Below are positions 27,591-36,134 of a DNA stretch of 64,000 nt, one piece after another. Source of the stretch: Ruegeria atlantica. GTDB lineage: Bacteria > Pseudomonadota > Alphaproteobacteria > Rhodobacterales > Rhodobacteraceae. Positions within the stretch are counted from its first letter, which is position 1. Every line of letters begins with the position of its first letter. The DNA lies in the NCBI RefSeq assembly GCF_001458195.1, contig NZ_CYPU01000071.1:62001-126000 (forward strand), given 5' to 3'. The position numbers were made by a program, and so were the translations under genes. The notes under the pieces are model-generated. The model was not told the origin of the DNA and ran no database searches. It was given only the letters and a program-made list of their open reading frames with translations.

Positions 27591-28616
27591 TTAGAAGTTG
27601 AACTGCGCACCGAAGTCAGCGCGGATGCGCCCGTCCTCGTCACCCGTTTTGATTTCGCCGATACCACCACGCAGCGATGCACCGCCGCCCAGGTCGTAGA
27701 TGGCGCCAATACCGATATTGCGGGTATCGTTGTCAGCGGAACCGTCACCGTAAGCAAACTGCAGGGTGGTTGCAGCGCCGAGGTCGTATGCTAGCGACAG
27801 ACCGTATGCGGTGCCGTTCTCGGCGTCATCAACAACGTCATCGTCCGCAACAAACAAGGTACCCGAGAAGTCACCGAATTCTGCGCCCAGGGTCAGAACG
27901 GTCAGCGACTGCTTTTCGCTGCTGCTGTTCACGTTCGCTTTGGTCTGACCATAAGCCAGAGCGGCAGTGATGTTGTTGAAGGTGTAGGTTGCGCTGATGT
28001 CCCAACGGTCTGCGTCTTGCGGAACACCGTCCAGAGCAACAGTTGCCTGGTCATATGACGCGCCAAATGCGAAATCGCCAATTGCGTACTGGAAGAACAC
28101 GGCATTCGCGCCCGAACCGGTCGAGGTGTACTCTAGGAAGCTGTAGTCAACGCCCGAATACTGACCCAGAAACTCTTCCAGGCCCGGTTCGTTACCGAAG
28201 TAGTTTGCCAAGTTGTCAAAGGAACCTGCAACGTTGCCGGCGTCAACACGCAGACCACCGTAGATGACCGAGAAGCGTGCGCCGTTCAGGCCCGCGCTGT
28301 TCTGTTCGCCGTTGCCGGAATCGTCATCAGCCTGCAGACGCACACGTGCCTGGAACTCAACGCCGCCATCGGTTTCTGCGGTGCCGTCGATGTTCAAGCG
28401 GAAACGCGAGACCAAGATGGTGTTGTCGGTGTCGACGTTCGCGGTGCCATCAGCGACGATGTCGCCGTTTGCATCCGTGGTAAAGTTGTTAACAGTGCCG
28501 GTGCGATCTTCTTGGTAGCCAATACCAAAACGACCGTAGCCGCTGAATTTAACGTCGGCCGCTGCAACGCTTGCAGTTGCAATCAGAGCCGTCGATGCAA
28601 TGAGAAGATTTTTCAT
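27591..28616 (-). CDS. Outer-membrane porin (general Gram-negative type)
   Basis: A 341-residue porin. The signal peptide is MKNLLIASTALIATASVAAA. The mature part alternates short beta strands (VKFSGYGRFGIGYQ, RFRLNIDGTAETDGGVEFQARVR) rich in Asp, Gly and Asn, and ends with the aromatic FGAQFNF. Trimeric alphaproteobacterial porins look like this. It forms a diffusion channel. The gene is monocistronic with a roughly 380-bp upstream region. Confidence 0.92.
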   Translation of the reverse strand: MKNLLIASTALIATASVAAADVKFSGYGRFGIGYQEDRTGTVNNFTTDANGDIVADGTANVDTDNTILVSRFRLNIDGTAETDGGVEFQARVRLQADDDSGNGEQNSAGLNGARFSVIYGGLRVDAGNVAGSFDNLANYFGNEPGLEEFLGQYSGVDYSFLEYTSTGSGANAVFFQYAIGDFAFGASYDQATVALDGVPQDADRWDISATYTFNNITAALAYGQTKANVNSSSEKQSLTVLTLGAEFGDFSGTLFVADDDVVDDAENGTAYGLSLAYDLGAATTLQFAYGDGSADNDTRNIGIGAIYDLGGGASLRGGIGEIKTGDEDGRIRADFGAQFNF

Positions 28617-28995
28617 GGTAAACCCACAAGTTTTGAGAGGAGTGCAGCCGCTAGGGCGACTGCTGGCCTACTCGGACAAATTCCGAGCGTGCGCAATGGT
28701 TTCGCTGCATTTCATTCTGGGCAAGGTTGGTATTTGTTGCATCTTTGCAAATGCAGAATACCGCACGAAACCCAATTTCCTGAGTATTTACGTATGTTTC
28801 GCGATCAGCAGTGTTTCGTTACAAAAAGTTGATCAAAGAAATGCGACGATGCCCCTTTAAATGCCAAAAAACGTACATGTTTGCAATTGAGACTTCCCGG
28901 GGGCTGACCCCACCTTCCGAAAATAGGCAGATTCGGGCAAAATCCCGCTCAAAACAGGTTCTGTGATGGGTAAATCGGATGATGAAACCCACCAA
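28617..28995. other. Intergenic region upstream of porin, downstream of tonB
   Basis: No gene recognised. It should hold the porin promoter and leader. A 14-nt word (GGCTGACCCCACCT) occurs at about 28902-28915 and again at the 3' end of the tonB-like gene (about 29028-29041), suggesting a small local duplication. Confidence 0.4.
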
Positions 28996-30132
28996 TCAAT
29001 TGCTGGTGTAGAAGAAAGACAGCTTGCGGCTGACCCCACCTGGCGGCAGCGGAAAGGGCGAGGCCGCCTGCACTTGCGCCCTTGCGGCCCGGTCAACATC
29101 GGACGACCCTGAACTGTCGATGACATCGACCCAGGCCAGCGTGCCATCGGGATTGATTTCGAAAAACACCTTGGCGAATCCCCGGGCAGCAACAAATACC
29201 GGGGGTGCGCGGTTCAGGTGGACCAAGACCTCACCCGCATAATTGGTAGTGTCCGAATTGCCGGGGCCACGCCCGCCCGAACGGCTGCCACTACTGCCAG
29301 ACCTGAAGGCATCCAGACCTTCGCGCCTGTAGGCGTAAAGGGGCGATTCAACCACCTCTGACGGGAACTGCAACTCGCTGAAGTCCCGCGCACCATTCAG
29401 CACGCCCCGCCGTTCCGGCGTCGGTTGGCGTTCAGGGCGCTGCGGCCGGATCGAAGACGTCACGGCCAGTTCTGTCACGTCTTCATTTGCATCCTGGTCG
29501 GTTGGATCAACCGGATCATCCGGCTCAATCGCCTCGGACTCCAACGGTACAACAGGGATCGCGGCCTCGGGCGACGGGGTGACCGGCAGCGCCGCCAGCT
29601 CTTGCGGTTGGGGCGACACGGGCTGGACCTCGGTCGCGACCTCTGGCTCGACCGCGACTGCCTCGGGGATTCCTTCGGGCACATCGGTCGCTGTTTCCGC
29701 TTCGACCGGTGGGGTTTCGTTGACATCTTCGCTGGCGGCGGCATCGCCTTCGGATGTGTTTTCGGTCTCTGCCACATCAGGCTCAACCGGTTCCGTGGCA
29801 GTCGGCTGAACCACTTCTGCTTCGCCGATATCGGGCGCGTAAACCTCCTGCGGGTTTTCCGACGCCACAAGCGCCTCACTGACCGGGATTTCCGGTTCCT
29901 CAGGCAGTGTTTCAACCGGCGGCTCTGGTGCCTCCGCCGGTTCAGGTTCAATCGGTTCGGCGACAACCTCGGCAAGATCTTCGAATGTCGTGCTTAGCTC
30001 AATTGATTCAGGCGCTTGGCCACCTGGCGCGTCTTCTGCAAGCCGCTGCCCGGTCACGCTTAACCCCATCAGGTGCAACAACAGCGACACCAGAATAGCC
30101 ACCGCCGCAATCATAACCGACCGGCGGATCAT
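28996..30132 (-). CDS. TonB-family energy transducer
   Basis: A 378-residue protein. One N-terminal TM helix (residues about 6-26) is followed by a long Pro/Glu/Val-rich periplasmic spacer (about 40-240) and a C-terminal TonB_C domain (GFAKVFFEINPDGTLAWVDV ... AAQVQ-like AARAQVQAASPFPLPP). It transduces proton-motive force to outer-membrane receptors. It is the last gene of the ExbB-ExbD-ExbD-TonB operon and overlaps the preceding exbD by ATGA. Confidence 0.9.
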   Translation of the reverse strand: MIRRSVMIAAVAILVSLLLHLMGLSVTGQRLAEDAPGGQAPESIELSTTFEDLAEVVAEPIEPEPAEAPEPPVETLPEEPEIPVSEALVASENPQEVYAPDIGEAEVVQPTATEPVEPDVAETENTSEGDAAASEDVNETPPVEAETATDVPEGIPEAVAVEPEVATEVQPVSPQPQELAALPVTPSPEAAIPVVPLESEAIEPDDPVDPTDQDANEDVTELAVTSSIRPQRPERQPTPERRGVLNGARDFSELQFPSEVVESPLYAYRREGLDAFRSGSSGSRSGGRGPGNSDTTNYAGEVLVHLNRAPPVFVAARGFAKVFFEINPDGTLAWVDVIDSSGSSDVDRAARAQVQAASPFPLPPGGVSRKLSFFYTSN

Positions 30133-30506
30133 TCCAGCGCCTTCTCGGTCACAACAAAGACGGATGAGGCGCCCAGACGGCGTAGCGCGCCGGTTACCTC
30201 GATCAGACGCGGGCCCGGTGCGTTTCGGTCGGGGACGATGCGCACGGCTTCGGGCCCTTGGCCACGCATATGCGTTTCGGGATCTGTTGGCGTTCCACGA
30301 TAGCTCAGCGTGCCGTCGGCGTGCAGGATCAGCGCATCAGGTGGCTCGCGCCCTTCAAGGTCTGCGGTGTTCACGAGCTCAAGATCCGGATCCAACGGCG
30401 GGGCCAGCGTGCCGGCGAGCAGGAAAAAGATTAGCATCAGGAAAACGACGTTGATCAGAGCAATCGTCGAGTCGCGTCTGCGTTTGGGGCGCCTGTACTT
30501 GATCAT
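30129..30506 (-). CDS. exbD: ExbD/TolR-family protein lacking the TM aspartate
   Basis: A 125-residue ExbD/TolR protein: basic N-terminus (KYRRPKRRRD), one TM helix (residues about 14-33) and a periplasmic domain. The TM reads IALINVVFLMLIFFLLAGT, with Asn19 where ExbD/TolR/MotB proteins carry the proton-binding Asp. The partner encoded just upstream has Asp19 at the same position. It is therefore probably the non-protonating half of an ExbD heterodimer. It overlaps the neighbouring genes by ATGA on both sides. Confidence 0.88.
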   Translation of the reverse strand: MIKYRRPKRRRDSTIALINVVFLMLIFFLLAGTLAPPLDPDLELVNTADLEGREPPDALILHADGTLSYRGTPTDPETHMRGQGPEAVRIVPDRNAPGPRLIEVTGALRRLGASSVFVVTEKALE

Positions 30507-30868
30507 TCCAGCACCAGAACGCTTAACCCGTCACGCCCGCGCAGCCGGACCAATACGTCGATGACGCGCTGCGCCGTTGTATCCGGGTCCAAACTGACCA
30601 GAACCTGCCCGGCCTCCAATTGCGTTTCCAGATCATTGAGAGAGACCGTTTGCCCGTTCAGCACCAGCCGCTCTGACCCCAACTGCAGGAACAACCGCTC
30701 GGTCGGTGTCGCCGAAGTCGTACTGCCGCCCACTGCGTTGCTCAGCTCGATTTCGCCATATTTGGAAAAGGTAGAGGTCAGCATGAAGAACAGCAACAGC
30801 AGGAAAATCACGTCGATGAGTGGAGTCATCGACATGGGGCGTCGGACAAAGGGTGCGGTATTACGCAT
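30503..30868 (-). CDS. exbD: ExbD biopolymer transport protein
   Basis: A 121-residue ExbD from Met 30868 (MRNTAPFVRRPMSMTPLID). The TM helix contains the essential Asp19 in TPLIDVIFLLLLFFMLTS. The periplasmic domain ends in RGRDGLSVLVLE. The start overlaps the exbB stop by 8 bp. A longer frame from 30958 lies inside exbB and is unlikely. It pairs with ExbB to use the proton-motive force for TonB. Confidence 0.9.
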   Translation of the reverse strand: MRNTAPFVRRPMSMTPLIDVIFLLLLFFMLTSTFSKYGEIELSNAVGGSTTSATPTERLFLQLGSERLVLNGQTVSLNDLETQLEAGQVLVSLDPDTTAQRVIDVLVRLRGRDGLSVLVLE

Positions 30869-31526
30869 GTCCGGGGGCGGTCGCCACGGCCCGGGTATCG
30901 TCGGCCTGCGCAACAGCCTGCCCCGGCACCAGAATTGTGCGCAGCGCCTTGTCCGCAAAGACCCGTTCGCGCGCCGTGCGGCTTTCGAACCAGGACAACA
31001 GCATCGAGGTCGGCATCGCCACGGCCAGACCCACAGCCGTTGTCAGCAGGGCAACCCAGATACCTCCGGCAAGCAGGGATGGGTCGACAGACGACCCAGC
31101 GGATTGCAGGCTGCGAAACGCCTCAATCATCCCCAGGACCGTACCGAACAGACCCAGCAGCGGCGCAAGCTGCGCCACGGTGTCCAACAGTCGGAAGCCG
31201 CGTTCAAGCCCGGCAAGCGCCAGACCGGCCTCGGCATCCAGCCGTTGGTCCAGACCCGGCGTATCTGAGGCATTCATCGCAACCCGTACCAGGGGGGCAA
31301 GGTAACTGCGGCTTTTGTCCAGACGGGCGTGGGCGGTTTGCGGATCGCCTGCATCCCAGGCCGCCAGCGCCTCGGACAACACCCGGTGACGCCCGACGCC
31401 CGATGCAGCGAATTGCCAAAGCTTGTAAAGCGTGACCGCAACGGTCACCACCGACATCGCGATCAGGATCGCAACAACAGGCCCGCCCAGATCAAGGATT
31501 TCGCGCAATGCATCAAAGGGGCTCAT
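30861..31526 (-). CDS. exbB: ExbB / MotA-TolQ-ExbB proton channel protein
   Basis: A 221-residue protein with three TM helices. The first is near residues 15-35. The second and third are in the conserved core LLDTVAQLAPLLGLFGTVLGMIEAF and GIWVALLTTAVGLAVAMP. It forms the pentameric scaffold for the ExbD dimer. Its start overlaps the stop of the preceding secreted protein as ATGA, so that protein belongs to the operon. Confidence 0.92.
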   Translation of the reverse strand: MSPFDALREILDLGGPVVAILIAMSVVTVAVTLYKLWQFAASGVGRHRVLSEALAAWDAGDPQTAHARLDKSRSYLAPLVRVAMNASDTPGLDQRLDAEAGLALAGLERGFRLLDTVAQLAPLLGLFGTVLGMIEAFRSLQSAGSSVDPSLLAGGIWVALLTTAVGLAVAMPTSMLLSWFESRTARERVFADKALRTILVPGQAVAQADDTRAVATAPGHA

Positions 31527-31957
31527 CCAATCAACTCCACATTTGTTCGGCTTTGCAGTTTCAGCCCGTCTTCACATATCGAACTGTCCGCCCCGGCCAC
31601 CTTGCATGCGTTGGTACCGTTGATCAGGGCTTTTCCGACCGAGCTGCAGGCCATGCCCGGCAAATCGAATTGGCGCACACGTGGTCGTTCCGTAGGTAAG
31701 TCGCGGAAGTTGAATAGAGAAAGTCTGACAACGCTACCGGAGGCATCAAAGATGACTGTCTCAAAACTGACTTCGTCAATGGCTGTCCCAGTTTGGTTTT
31801 CCACGACAAAGGTCAGTCGGCAGGCGTTTTCGACATCCTGAACCGTATTCAGCTCAATTTGCAGACCTTCCGAAGCGGCCACCTCGGACTGCGCTATCGC
31901 AACTGCAGGCAATGCACATACACAAAATGCAGCAAGTGCCGGACGGAGAAAAAACAT
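31523..31957 (-). CDS. Secreted protein of unknown function in the TonB operon
   Basis: A 144-residue protein with a clear signal peptide (FFLRPALAAFCVCALPAVAIAQ). The mature ~122 residues contain four Cys (CRLTF, MACSS, NACKVA, SICEDG), likely two disulfides, and look like a beta sandwich (LTFVVENQTGTAIDEVSFETVIFD). I recognise no named family. It is the first gene of the exbB-exbD-exbD-tonB operon, with a 4-bp overlap into exbB, so it may be a periplasmic accessory of the transducer. Confidence 0.75.
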   Translation of the reverse strand: MFFLRPALAAFCVCALPAVAIAQSEVAASEGLQIELNTVQDVENACRLTFVVENQTGTAIDEVSFETVIFDASGSVVRLSLFNFRDLPTERPRVRQFDLPGMACSSVGKALINGTNACKVAGADSSICEDGLKLQSRTNVELIG

Positions 31958-32455
31958 TGGCGCGCTCCCGATTGTTCAAGGCAGACATCAAGGGCCGGCG
32001 ACGCTCCGCTGGCGTTCAGATACACATAGTCAATGCAAGGGGATGACGAAAGGGGGACCTTTGGGTTTGTGAATAGGGATCACGTCAGCGTTCATGCGCG
32101 GTTGCAAGCGCGGAGGTGATCAGCCACTCAAGGGCGTTTGATTTAATACCGTTTTCAGCTGAAAGCACGCTACTTCGGCATTCCAAAATCTGTGCATAAA
32201 CAGGCCAGTCTTTCTGGTTCGGCGGGTAGATCGAACCGCCGAGCTTTCTGAGTTCCCACTCATGCATCTTTCCGCCAGTTACGCCAAAGCTGATCTGACC
32301 GGGAATATGCGAAGTTCGCCAAGCGATCCACGGTCGACGAGGCTGGGAAGATACTCAATCAGAACGCAGCCTGCAACATTCGATGGCTCCGGTATTGGCC
32401 CCGTATAGAGTTGCTGTACTGTCACAGGAGATCAATTGACCTTCAGGGCGCAAAT
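31958..32455. other. Intergenic stretch left of the island
   Basis: About 500 bp with no gene I can support. It should contain the promoter of the TonB operon. A 60-codon minus-strand frame at 32085-32267 has no recognisable family and no clear ribosome-binding site. The stretch ends at the tRNA-Lys remnant. Confidence 0.4.
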
Positions 32456-32514
32456 TTTTGAAAAAAGTGGTGAGCCGTGCAGGATTCGAACCTGCGACCC
32501 GCTGATTAAAAGTC
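32456..32514 (-). repeat. tRNA-Lys 3'-half remnant (att-like duplication)
   Basis: Reading the minus strand, 59 nt match the intact tRNA-Lys(TTT) at 62948 from its anticodon stem through the CCA end, plus 12 nt of 3' flank (CTTTTTTCAAAA). There is one mismatch, at 32501. The 5' half of the tRNA is missing. Such 3'-half duplications are left when an integrative element inserts at a tRNA gene. It marks the left edge of the 32.5-41.6 kb island but is inverted relative to the intact tRNA. Confidence 0.85.
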
Positions 32515-32654
32515 TTATTGCCTCTTTTTCGATAGCGTTATGGGCAGTTCGATTGAGCAGCTTATTCCCTTTAATAATTAGAGTATTCGCGGGTTGTGGT
32601 TTCTACAAGGCTCTTCCCAACTCCCCGCATTTTGCTTACCCTATGCGTACCTAA

Positions 32655-33148
32655 GTCATCTGGACTGGTCTTGAAGTACTTGAATGGCGATTGTTTGATC
32701 ATGCGCGAAGGCTACGAGAGTACCCTGCCCGTCTCAACCCAAGTTCTTCTGACAAGACCACCTCGCCTTCGTGATCAACAGCCCGCCACAGATAATGCCT
32801 CTTGCCATTCACCTTCACGAAAACCTCGTCCACGTGCCACTTCCATTTAGAGAATGCGCGCAGCTGCTGAACACGCTTTCTACGGATCTCAGCAGCAAAC
32901 ATCGGGCCAAACCTGTTCCACCAATATCGGATAGTTTCGTGGCTCACGTCGATCCCGCGTTCGTGCAGCAGATCTTCGACATTCCTAAGCGAGAGCGGGA
33001 AACCGATGTACAGCATCGCTGCCAAGCGGATAATCTCGGGACTGGTTTTGAAGTATTTGAAAGAGACAGGTCTGGTCATTGGCAAAAGCTACGCAACCGC
33101 CCTGCCCCGCTCAAGCAAAGTTCGTCTGACAAGACCCCCGGGTCGGTT
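32655..33148 (-). mobile_element. Two tandem truncated IS6-like element fragments
   Basis: The minus-strand frame 32699-33085 encodes an IS6-family transposase N-terminus (SFKYFKTSPEIIRLAAMLYI, NVEDLLHERGIDVSHETIRYWW, and the first catalytic Asp in WHVDEVFVKV). It stops after LWRAVDHEGEVV, so the final Glu is missing. At that point the DNA switches to the upstream end of a second copy: about 100 bp at 32660-32765 are a diverged direct repeat of 33038-33143, including the start codons (MIKQSPFKYFKTSP versus MPMTRPVSFKYFKTSP). Neither copy is complete. Confidence 0.8.
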
Positions 33149-33580
33149 CTATTGTACACCGGTGATTTCAACCTTGCCCACAACACTGGCACCGCTTTCG
33201 GCTTCCATCGTTCTGGCAACGACATCAGCCCGAACCTGGGAGCTCGAGGCAAGTTTCAGATCGTCGCAACTCAAACTGCCATTGTGCTTGCCCTCTAATG
33301 TAATCTTCTTGGCCGACAATGCACCATCGACGGATCCGCTCAACTGAACGGTAATCGAGCCAGCACTTACATCCCCAACGATTTGACCTTTGACGTCAAC
33401 ACTCCCCCCTTCTGACCTGACGTTGCCTTCAATTGTCAGGTCTTTTTCTACTATTGAACTTGCCACATTGAGATCCTCTGACTGAGTTCGCGGCAACCCT
33501 AAGACGGAAGCCGGGTTTTGACCACCCAAGTCAAAGGTGACCCGGTTCCCGGGCGAAGATCCGCCTCTAGCCAAATGCAA
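33149..33580 (-). CDS. Bactofilin-family protein (start uncertain)
   Basis: About 143 residues in the longest frame, which would use a TTG start. The core (LTIEGNVRSEGGSVDVKGQIVGDVSAGSITV ... ADVVARTMEAESGASVVGKVEI, residues about 50-143) is the repetitive right-handed beta helix of bactofilins. These form cytoskeletal filaments under the membrane. The N-terminal ~40 residues do not look like a usual bactofilin start, so the gene may be truncated upstream. It abuts the IS6 remnants. Confidence 0.72.
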   Translation of the reverse strand: MHLARGGSSPGNRVTFDLGGQNPASVLGLPRTQSEDLNVASSIVEKDLTIEGNVRSEGGSVDVKGQIVGDVSAGSITVQLSGSVDGALSAKKITLEGKHNGSLSCDDLKLASSSQVRADVVARTMEAESGASVVGKVEITGVQ

Positions 33581-34052
33581 AAATGCAGGGCTGTTTTTTT
33601 AGGATGCCCTCTCAAAGAGGCAAAGGCGCGCACGAGAACCGAGCCCATACGCTGTGCGAATACGGACGATTCGATAGGGGCTTCACCTTTGACGATGCGG
33701 GCTTGATCCAGCAATAGAACGCAGCATTTTGTATACATCGAAGATGGCGTAGAAGTAGAGCTTACGCTTTTTGGACATGTTTCAGATACTGGGGATAGGC
33801 TCCTTGAGCTCAGCGAAGTAAGACACTTGTCCTTTGAAGATAGATCCAGGAGTGATTTCTGGGGCCGTCTTTTTTGCCCTTAGAGGGCGTGTAACAATCT
33901 TTGAAGGGCCTCTATTTGTCGGACTTTCCCAAGCACGGCCCTTTTTCCTTTTTGGGATGACGCGAATAAACCATTGCTCAATGACACATGAAACTCGCTT
34001 TTTCTTCCGCTGTAGGCTCTGAGCGGCCATCTGACGGTTCGAGACGCTCAGC
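33581..34052. other. No recognisable gene
   Basis: About 470 bp of island DNA. A 109-codon minus-strand frame (33782-34111) is rich in Lys/Arg, overlaps the serine hydrolase fragment, and matches no family I know. It is probably non-coding decay or junction sequence. Confidence 0.4.
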
Positions 34053-34421
34053 CTAGACCACTGCAAGTATCGGGCCGTCCAAGAGTCGAACGATGTCACC
34101 GAAATAGCCAACTGATCGGGCAGGCAACGAGGGATTTGAAGTTATTACGACGGCGAGGTTTCGTTCAAAGTGCGCCGCGATGACTTGGCCGCCATAGCCT
34201 CTCGCTAGTGCATAGCCGGACGGCGATAAGAACCATCCGTATCCGTAAGCGAGGCCTGACCAGGGGGAGCGAGCGTGGGGTTTGGTTGAAGCCTCAATCC
34301 AGTTTGTGGGAATGATCTGAGTTCCTCGGAAAACCCCGCGATCACGCAGTAGGGTTACCGGCACTTGGAAACCCGTCTGCCTGGCACCTTGTTGTGCCAA
34401 ATCCGTTTGGCAGCGATCCAC
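34053..34421 (-). pseudogene. C-terminal fragment of a serine hydrolase (beta-lactamase family)
   Basis: The frame encodes a C-terminal piece of a class-C beta-lactamase-like serine hydrolase: RDRGVFRGTQIIPTNWIEA, LAYGYGWFLSPSGYALARGY (the GxGG-type region continues as GGQVIAAHFERNLAVVIT) and a natural-looking end RLLDGPILAVV. The catalytic SxxK and YxN part is absent because unrelated sequence begins near 34370. It is a remnant rather than a working enzyme. Confidence 0.75.
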
Positions 34422-34586
34422 GCTGATCTTGATGACACCGAGAATGCTGCGAAAGCAGTAGACGCAGTTCTTTCAATCGATCCTCAATTTTCAGTGCAAA
34501 CCTATACTGGCCATATGGTCTACAAGACTGACGAACTGCGCAGGTTCTGGGCGGATGCTATGCTAAAGGCCGGTCTACCAGAGTAG
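34365..34586 (+). pseudogene. C-terminal fragment of an adenylate-cyclase/TPR protein
   Basis: The last ~65 codons read RLAAIHADLDDTENAAKAVD AVLSIDPQFSV ... YKTDELRRFWADAMLKAGLPE, the ending typical of alphaproteobacterial class III adenylate cyclases with C-terminal TPR repeats. The cyclase and most of the TPR region are missing. It is opposite in strand to the hydrolase remnant, so this is a rearrangement junction. Confidence 0.65.
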
Positions 34587-34902
34587 CGCCGCAGTATTGT
34601 ATTGGGTTTCAGAGATCAGAAGTTTGCTTCGGCTGCCACGAATTTGCGCAGCGCTTTCATATGCAAACGGAAAATCGGATCGGACCCAGTATCAAATAAG
34701 ACAGCTGTTCGCCACAAGCCGCCATACATTCGTTGCGCAGCATCCGTCGATTTGGGCTCGAAGCGGTCGCTCGTAGAGTTTGGTCGAACGTCTGCTGTGT
34801 GGACTTTGCAGCCATCCACATTTTTATTCCAAAGGACCGCAGTCAGCCCTAAGCGGACATCCGTAACAAGGATTTGCAGCTCCTGCTTCGGACCATAGGC
34901 CG
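34587..34902. repeat. Gene-free stretch with a degenerate dispersed repeat
   Basis: No coding gene supported. Around 34740-34770 the sequence (TTTGGGCTCGAAGCGGTC within it) matches a 31-bp stretch near 39765-39795 at 26 of 31 positions. The two copies look like members of an interspersed non-coding repeat family inside the island. Confidence 0.4.
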
Positions 34903-35781
34903 TCAGAGATTGATGGGAGGTGTCGTCAAACTGGTTAGGGTCGCCGTTGCAAGCAGGATCAGGACAACAGCCAACATCTCTATTGAAATCGACCGTCGGA
35001 GAACAATTGTCGCGCCACGCTTCTCAGCCCTGAGAGCCGGAACAAGTCTCAGCTTATTCAGCGACGCAATGCCTAGCAGGGCGGAAACGATCACGACCTT
35101 GACCAAAAGTACCAATCCATAGGCCGTTCCGAACAAGGCGGCCACTGAGCCCGAAAGCAGCCATGCGAGTGCCGCGCCTACTAAAATCAGAACGGCAACT
35201 CCGTAAGCAGCGACATTGCCAAAGTGGTGCAGTAGATCGGCCCCAGTTGGAGTGAGCGCCGCTTTGCGCAAAGGCAGGAGAGCGCCGACCCAAAACGCGG
35301 CAGCCAGCAGATGCAGAACCGGTAAGACTGCGAGAGCTGCCCTAGGTTCTCCGAGCGAGTGTCCCACCTGGGCGAAGGACATCGCTACGGCAAGGCTGCC
35401 CGCCAAAGCGATCCAGTGCCCTACGCGGGGGAGCAGGATTGCCAATATAGCGAGTTCACCTATTCCTCGCCAAATAGCGGCGGTGCCAAGAGGACTGTCC
35501 CAAACAAAACCAAGCATCATTGGGTCCGTCGCGCCCTCAAAACCCATTCCGGATATCCGCGCCGCTCTGATGCCGAAACGTAGAGCAAGCACGGCAAGAC
35601 CGACAATCGCTGCACCGACCGCGAGGTGCTGCGCAAGCCGTAGAACAGACTCTTCAGCGCGCTTGGCAAAGAGGAGCGTGAACAGGGCACCACCCATCGC
35701 CAGCAGCGCCGCACCGTAGCCAAGTGCCTTCGCCAAAATGGCCAATACGACAACACCATCTATAGGAGCCAGTCCTGTCAC
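34903..35781 (-). CDS. copD: Copper resistance protein CopD
   Basis: A 292-residue membrane protein with eight or so TM helices. CopD features: WDSPLGTAAIWRGIGELAIL, LHLLAAAFWVGALLPLRKAA (His/Trp segment) and GLVLLVKVVIVSALLGIASLNKLRLVPAL. It is thought to move copper across the inner membrane together with periplasmic CopC, the preceding overlapping gene (ATGA). Last gene of the minus-strand copper operon. Confidence 0.9.
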   Translation of the reverse strand: MTGLAPIDGVVVLAILAKALGYGAALLAMGGALFTLLFAKRAEESVLRLAQHLAVGAAIVGLAVLALRFGIRAARISGMGFEGATDPMMLGFVWDSPLGTAAIWRGIGELAILAILLPRVGHWIALAGSLAVAMSFAQVGHSLGEPRAALAVLPVLHLLAAAFWVGALLPLRKAALTPTGADLLHHFGNVAAYGVAVLILVGAALAWLLSGSVAALFGTAYGLVLLVKVVIVSALLGIASLNKLRLVPALRAEKRGATIVLRRSISIEMLAVVLILLATATLTSLTTPPINL

Positions 35782-36122
35782 TGAACGACTGTGAAAGAGA
35801 AGCTGCCCTGCATCGGGTGACCGTCTGACGCCATGCCTCGCCAGTCGAAGCGGTAGCTCCCGGGTGCAAGCTCTTCCAAGGGCATAGCACGGAATTCCGT
35901 GGTGGGGTCCATACCTGTCTCGCGCTCAATTTTGACGTCGCCATCGGGTGAGGTCAGCGTGACCGAGATGATGCGCATCGGATCATCGAACCGCATGGTA
36001 AGCTCCGGCACGTCCGTGACAGTCGCGCCGTCAGCCGGCATCGTTTCTTCTGACTTTGAATGCGCAGCCGCAAGCACAGGACCCATTGCTACGGCCAAAC
36101 CGAAAAGAGTTTGTTTGATCAT
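35778..36122 (-). CDS. copC: Periplasmic copper-binding protein CopC
   Basis: A 114-residue protein with a signal peptide cleaving before HSKSEETMPADGATV; the N-terminal His of the mature protein is the usual Cu(II) ligand. The YobA/CopC fold is shown by LTMRFDDPMRIISVTLTSPDG and GSYRFDWRGMASDGHPMQGSFSFTV, with the conserved D-H of SDGHP. It delivers or stores periplasmic copper and overlaps copD. Confidence 0.9.
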   Translation of the reverse strand: MIKQTLFGLAVAMGPVLAAAHSKSEETMPADGATVTDVPELTMRFDDPMRIISVTLTSPDGDVKIERETGMDPTTEFRAMPLEELAPGSYRFDWRGMASDGHPMQGSFSFTVVQ

Positions 36123-36134
36123 CTGAGTTTTCCT

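Noticed and set aside
28857..29195. 112-codon minus-strand frame over the tonB 3' end
   Set aside because: It is an out-of-frame shadow of the TonB C-terminal domain.
32436..32654. A 72-codon plus-strand frame starting with SGEPCRIRTCDPLIK-like sequence
   Set aside because: That peptide is the reverse-strand reading of a tRNA; it is the tRNA-Lys remnant, not a protein gene.
33782..34111. 109-codon basic minus-strand frame
   Set aside because: It overlaps the serine hydrolase remnant in another frame and has no recognisable motif or RBS.
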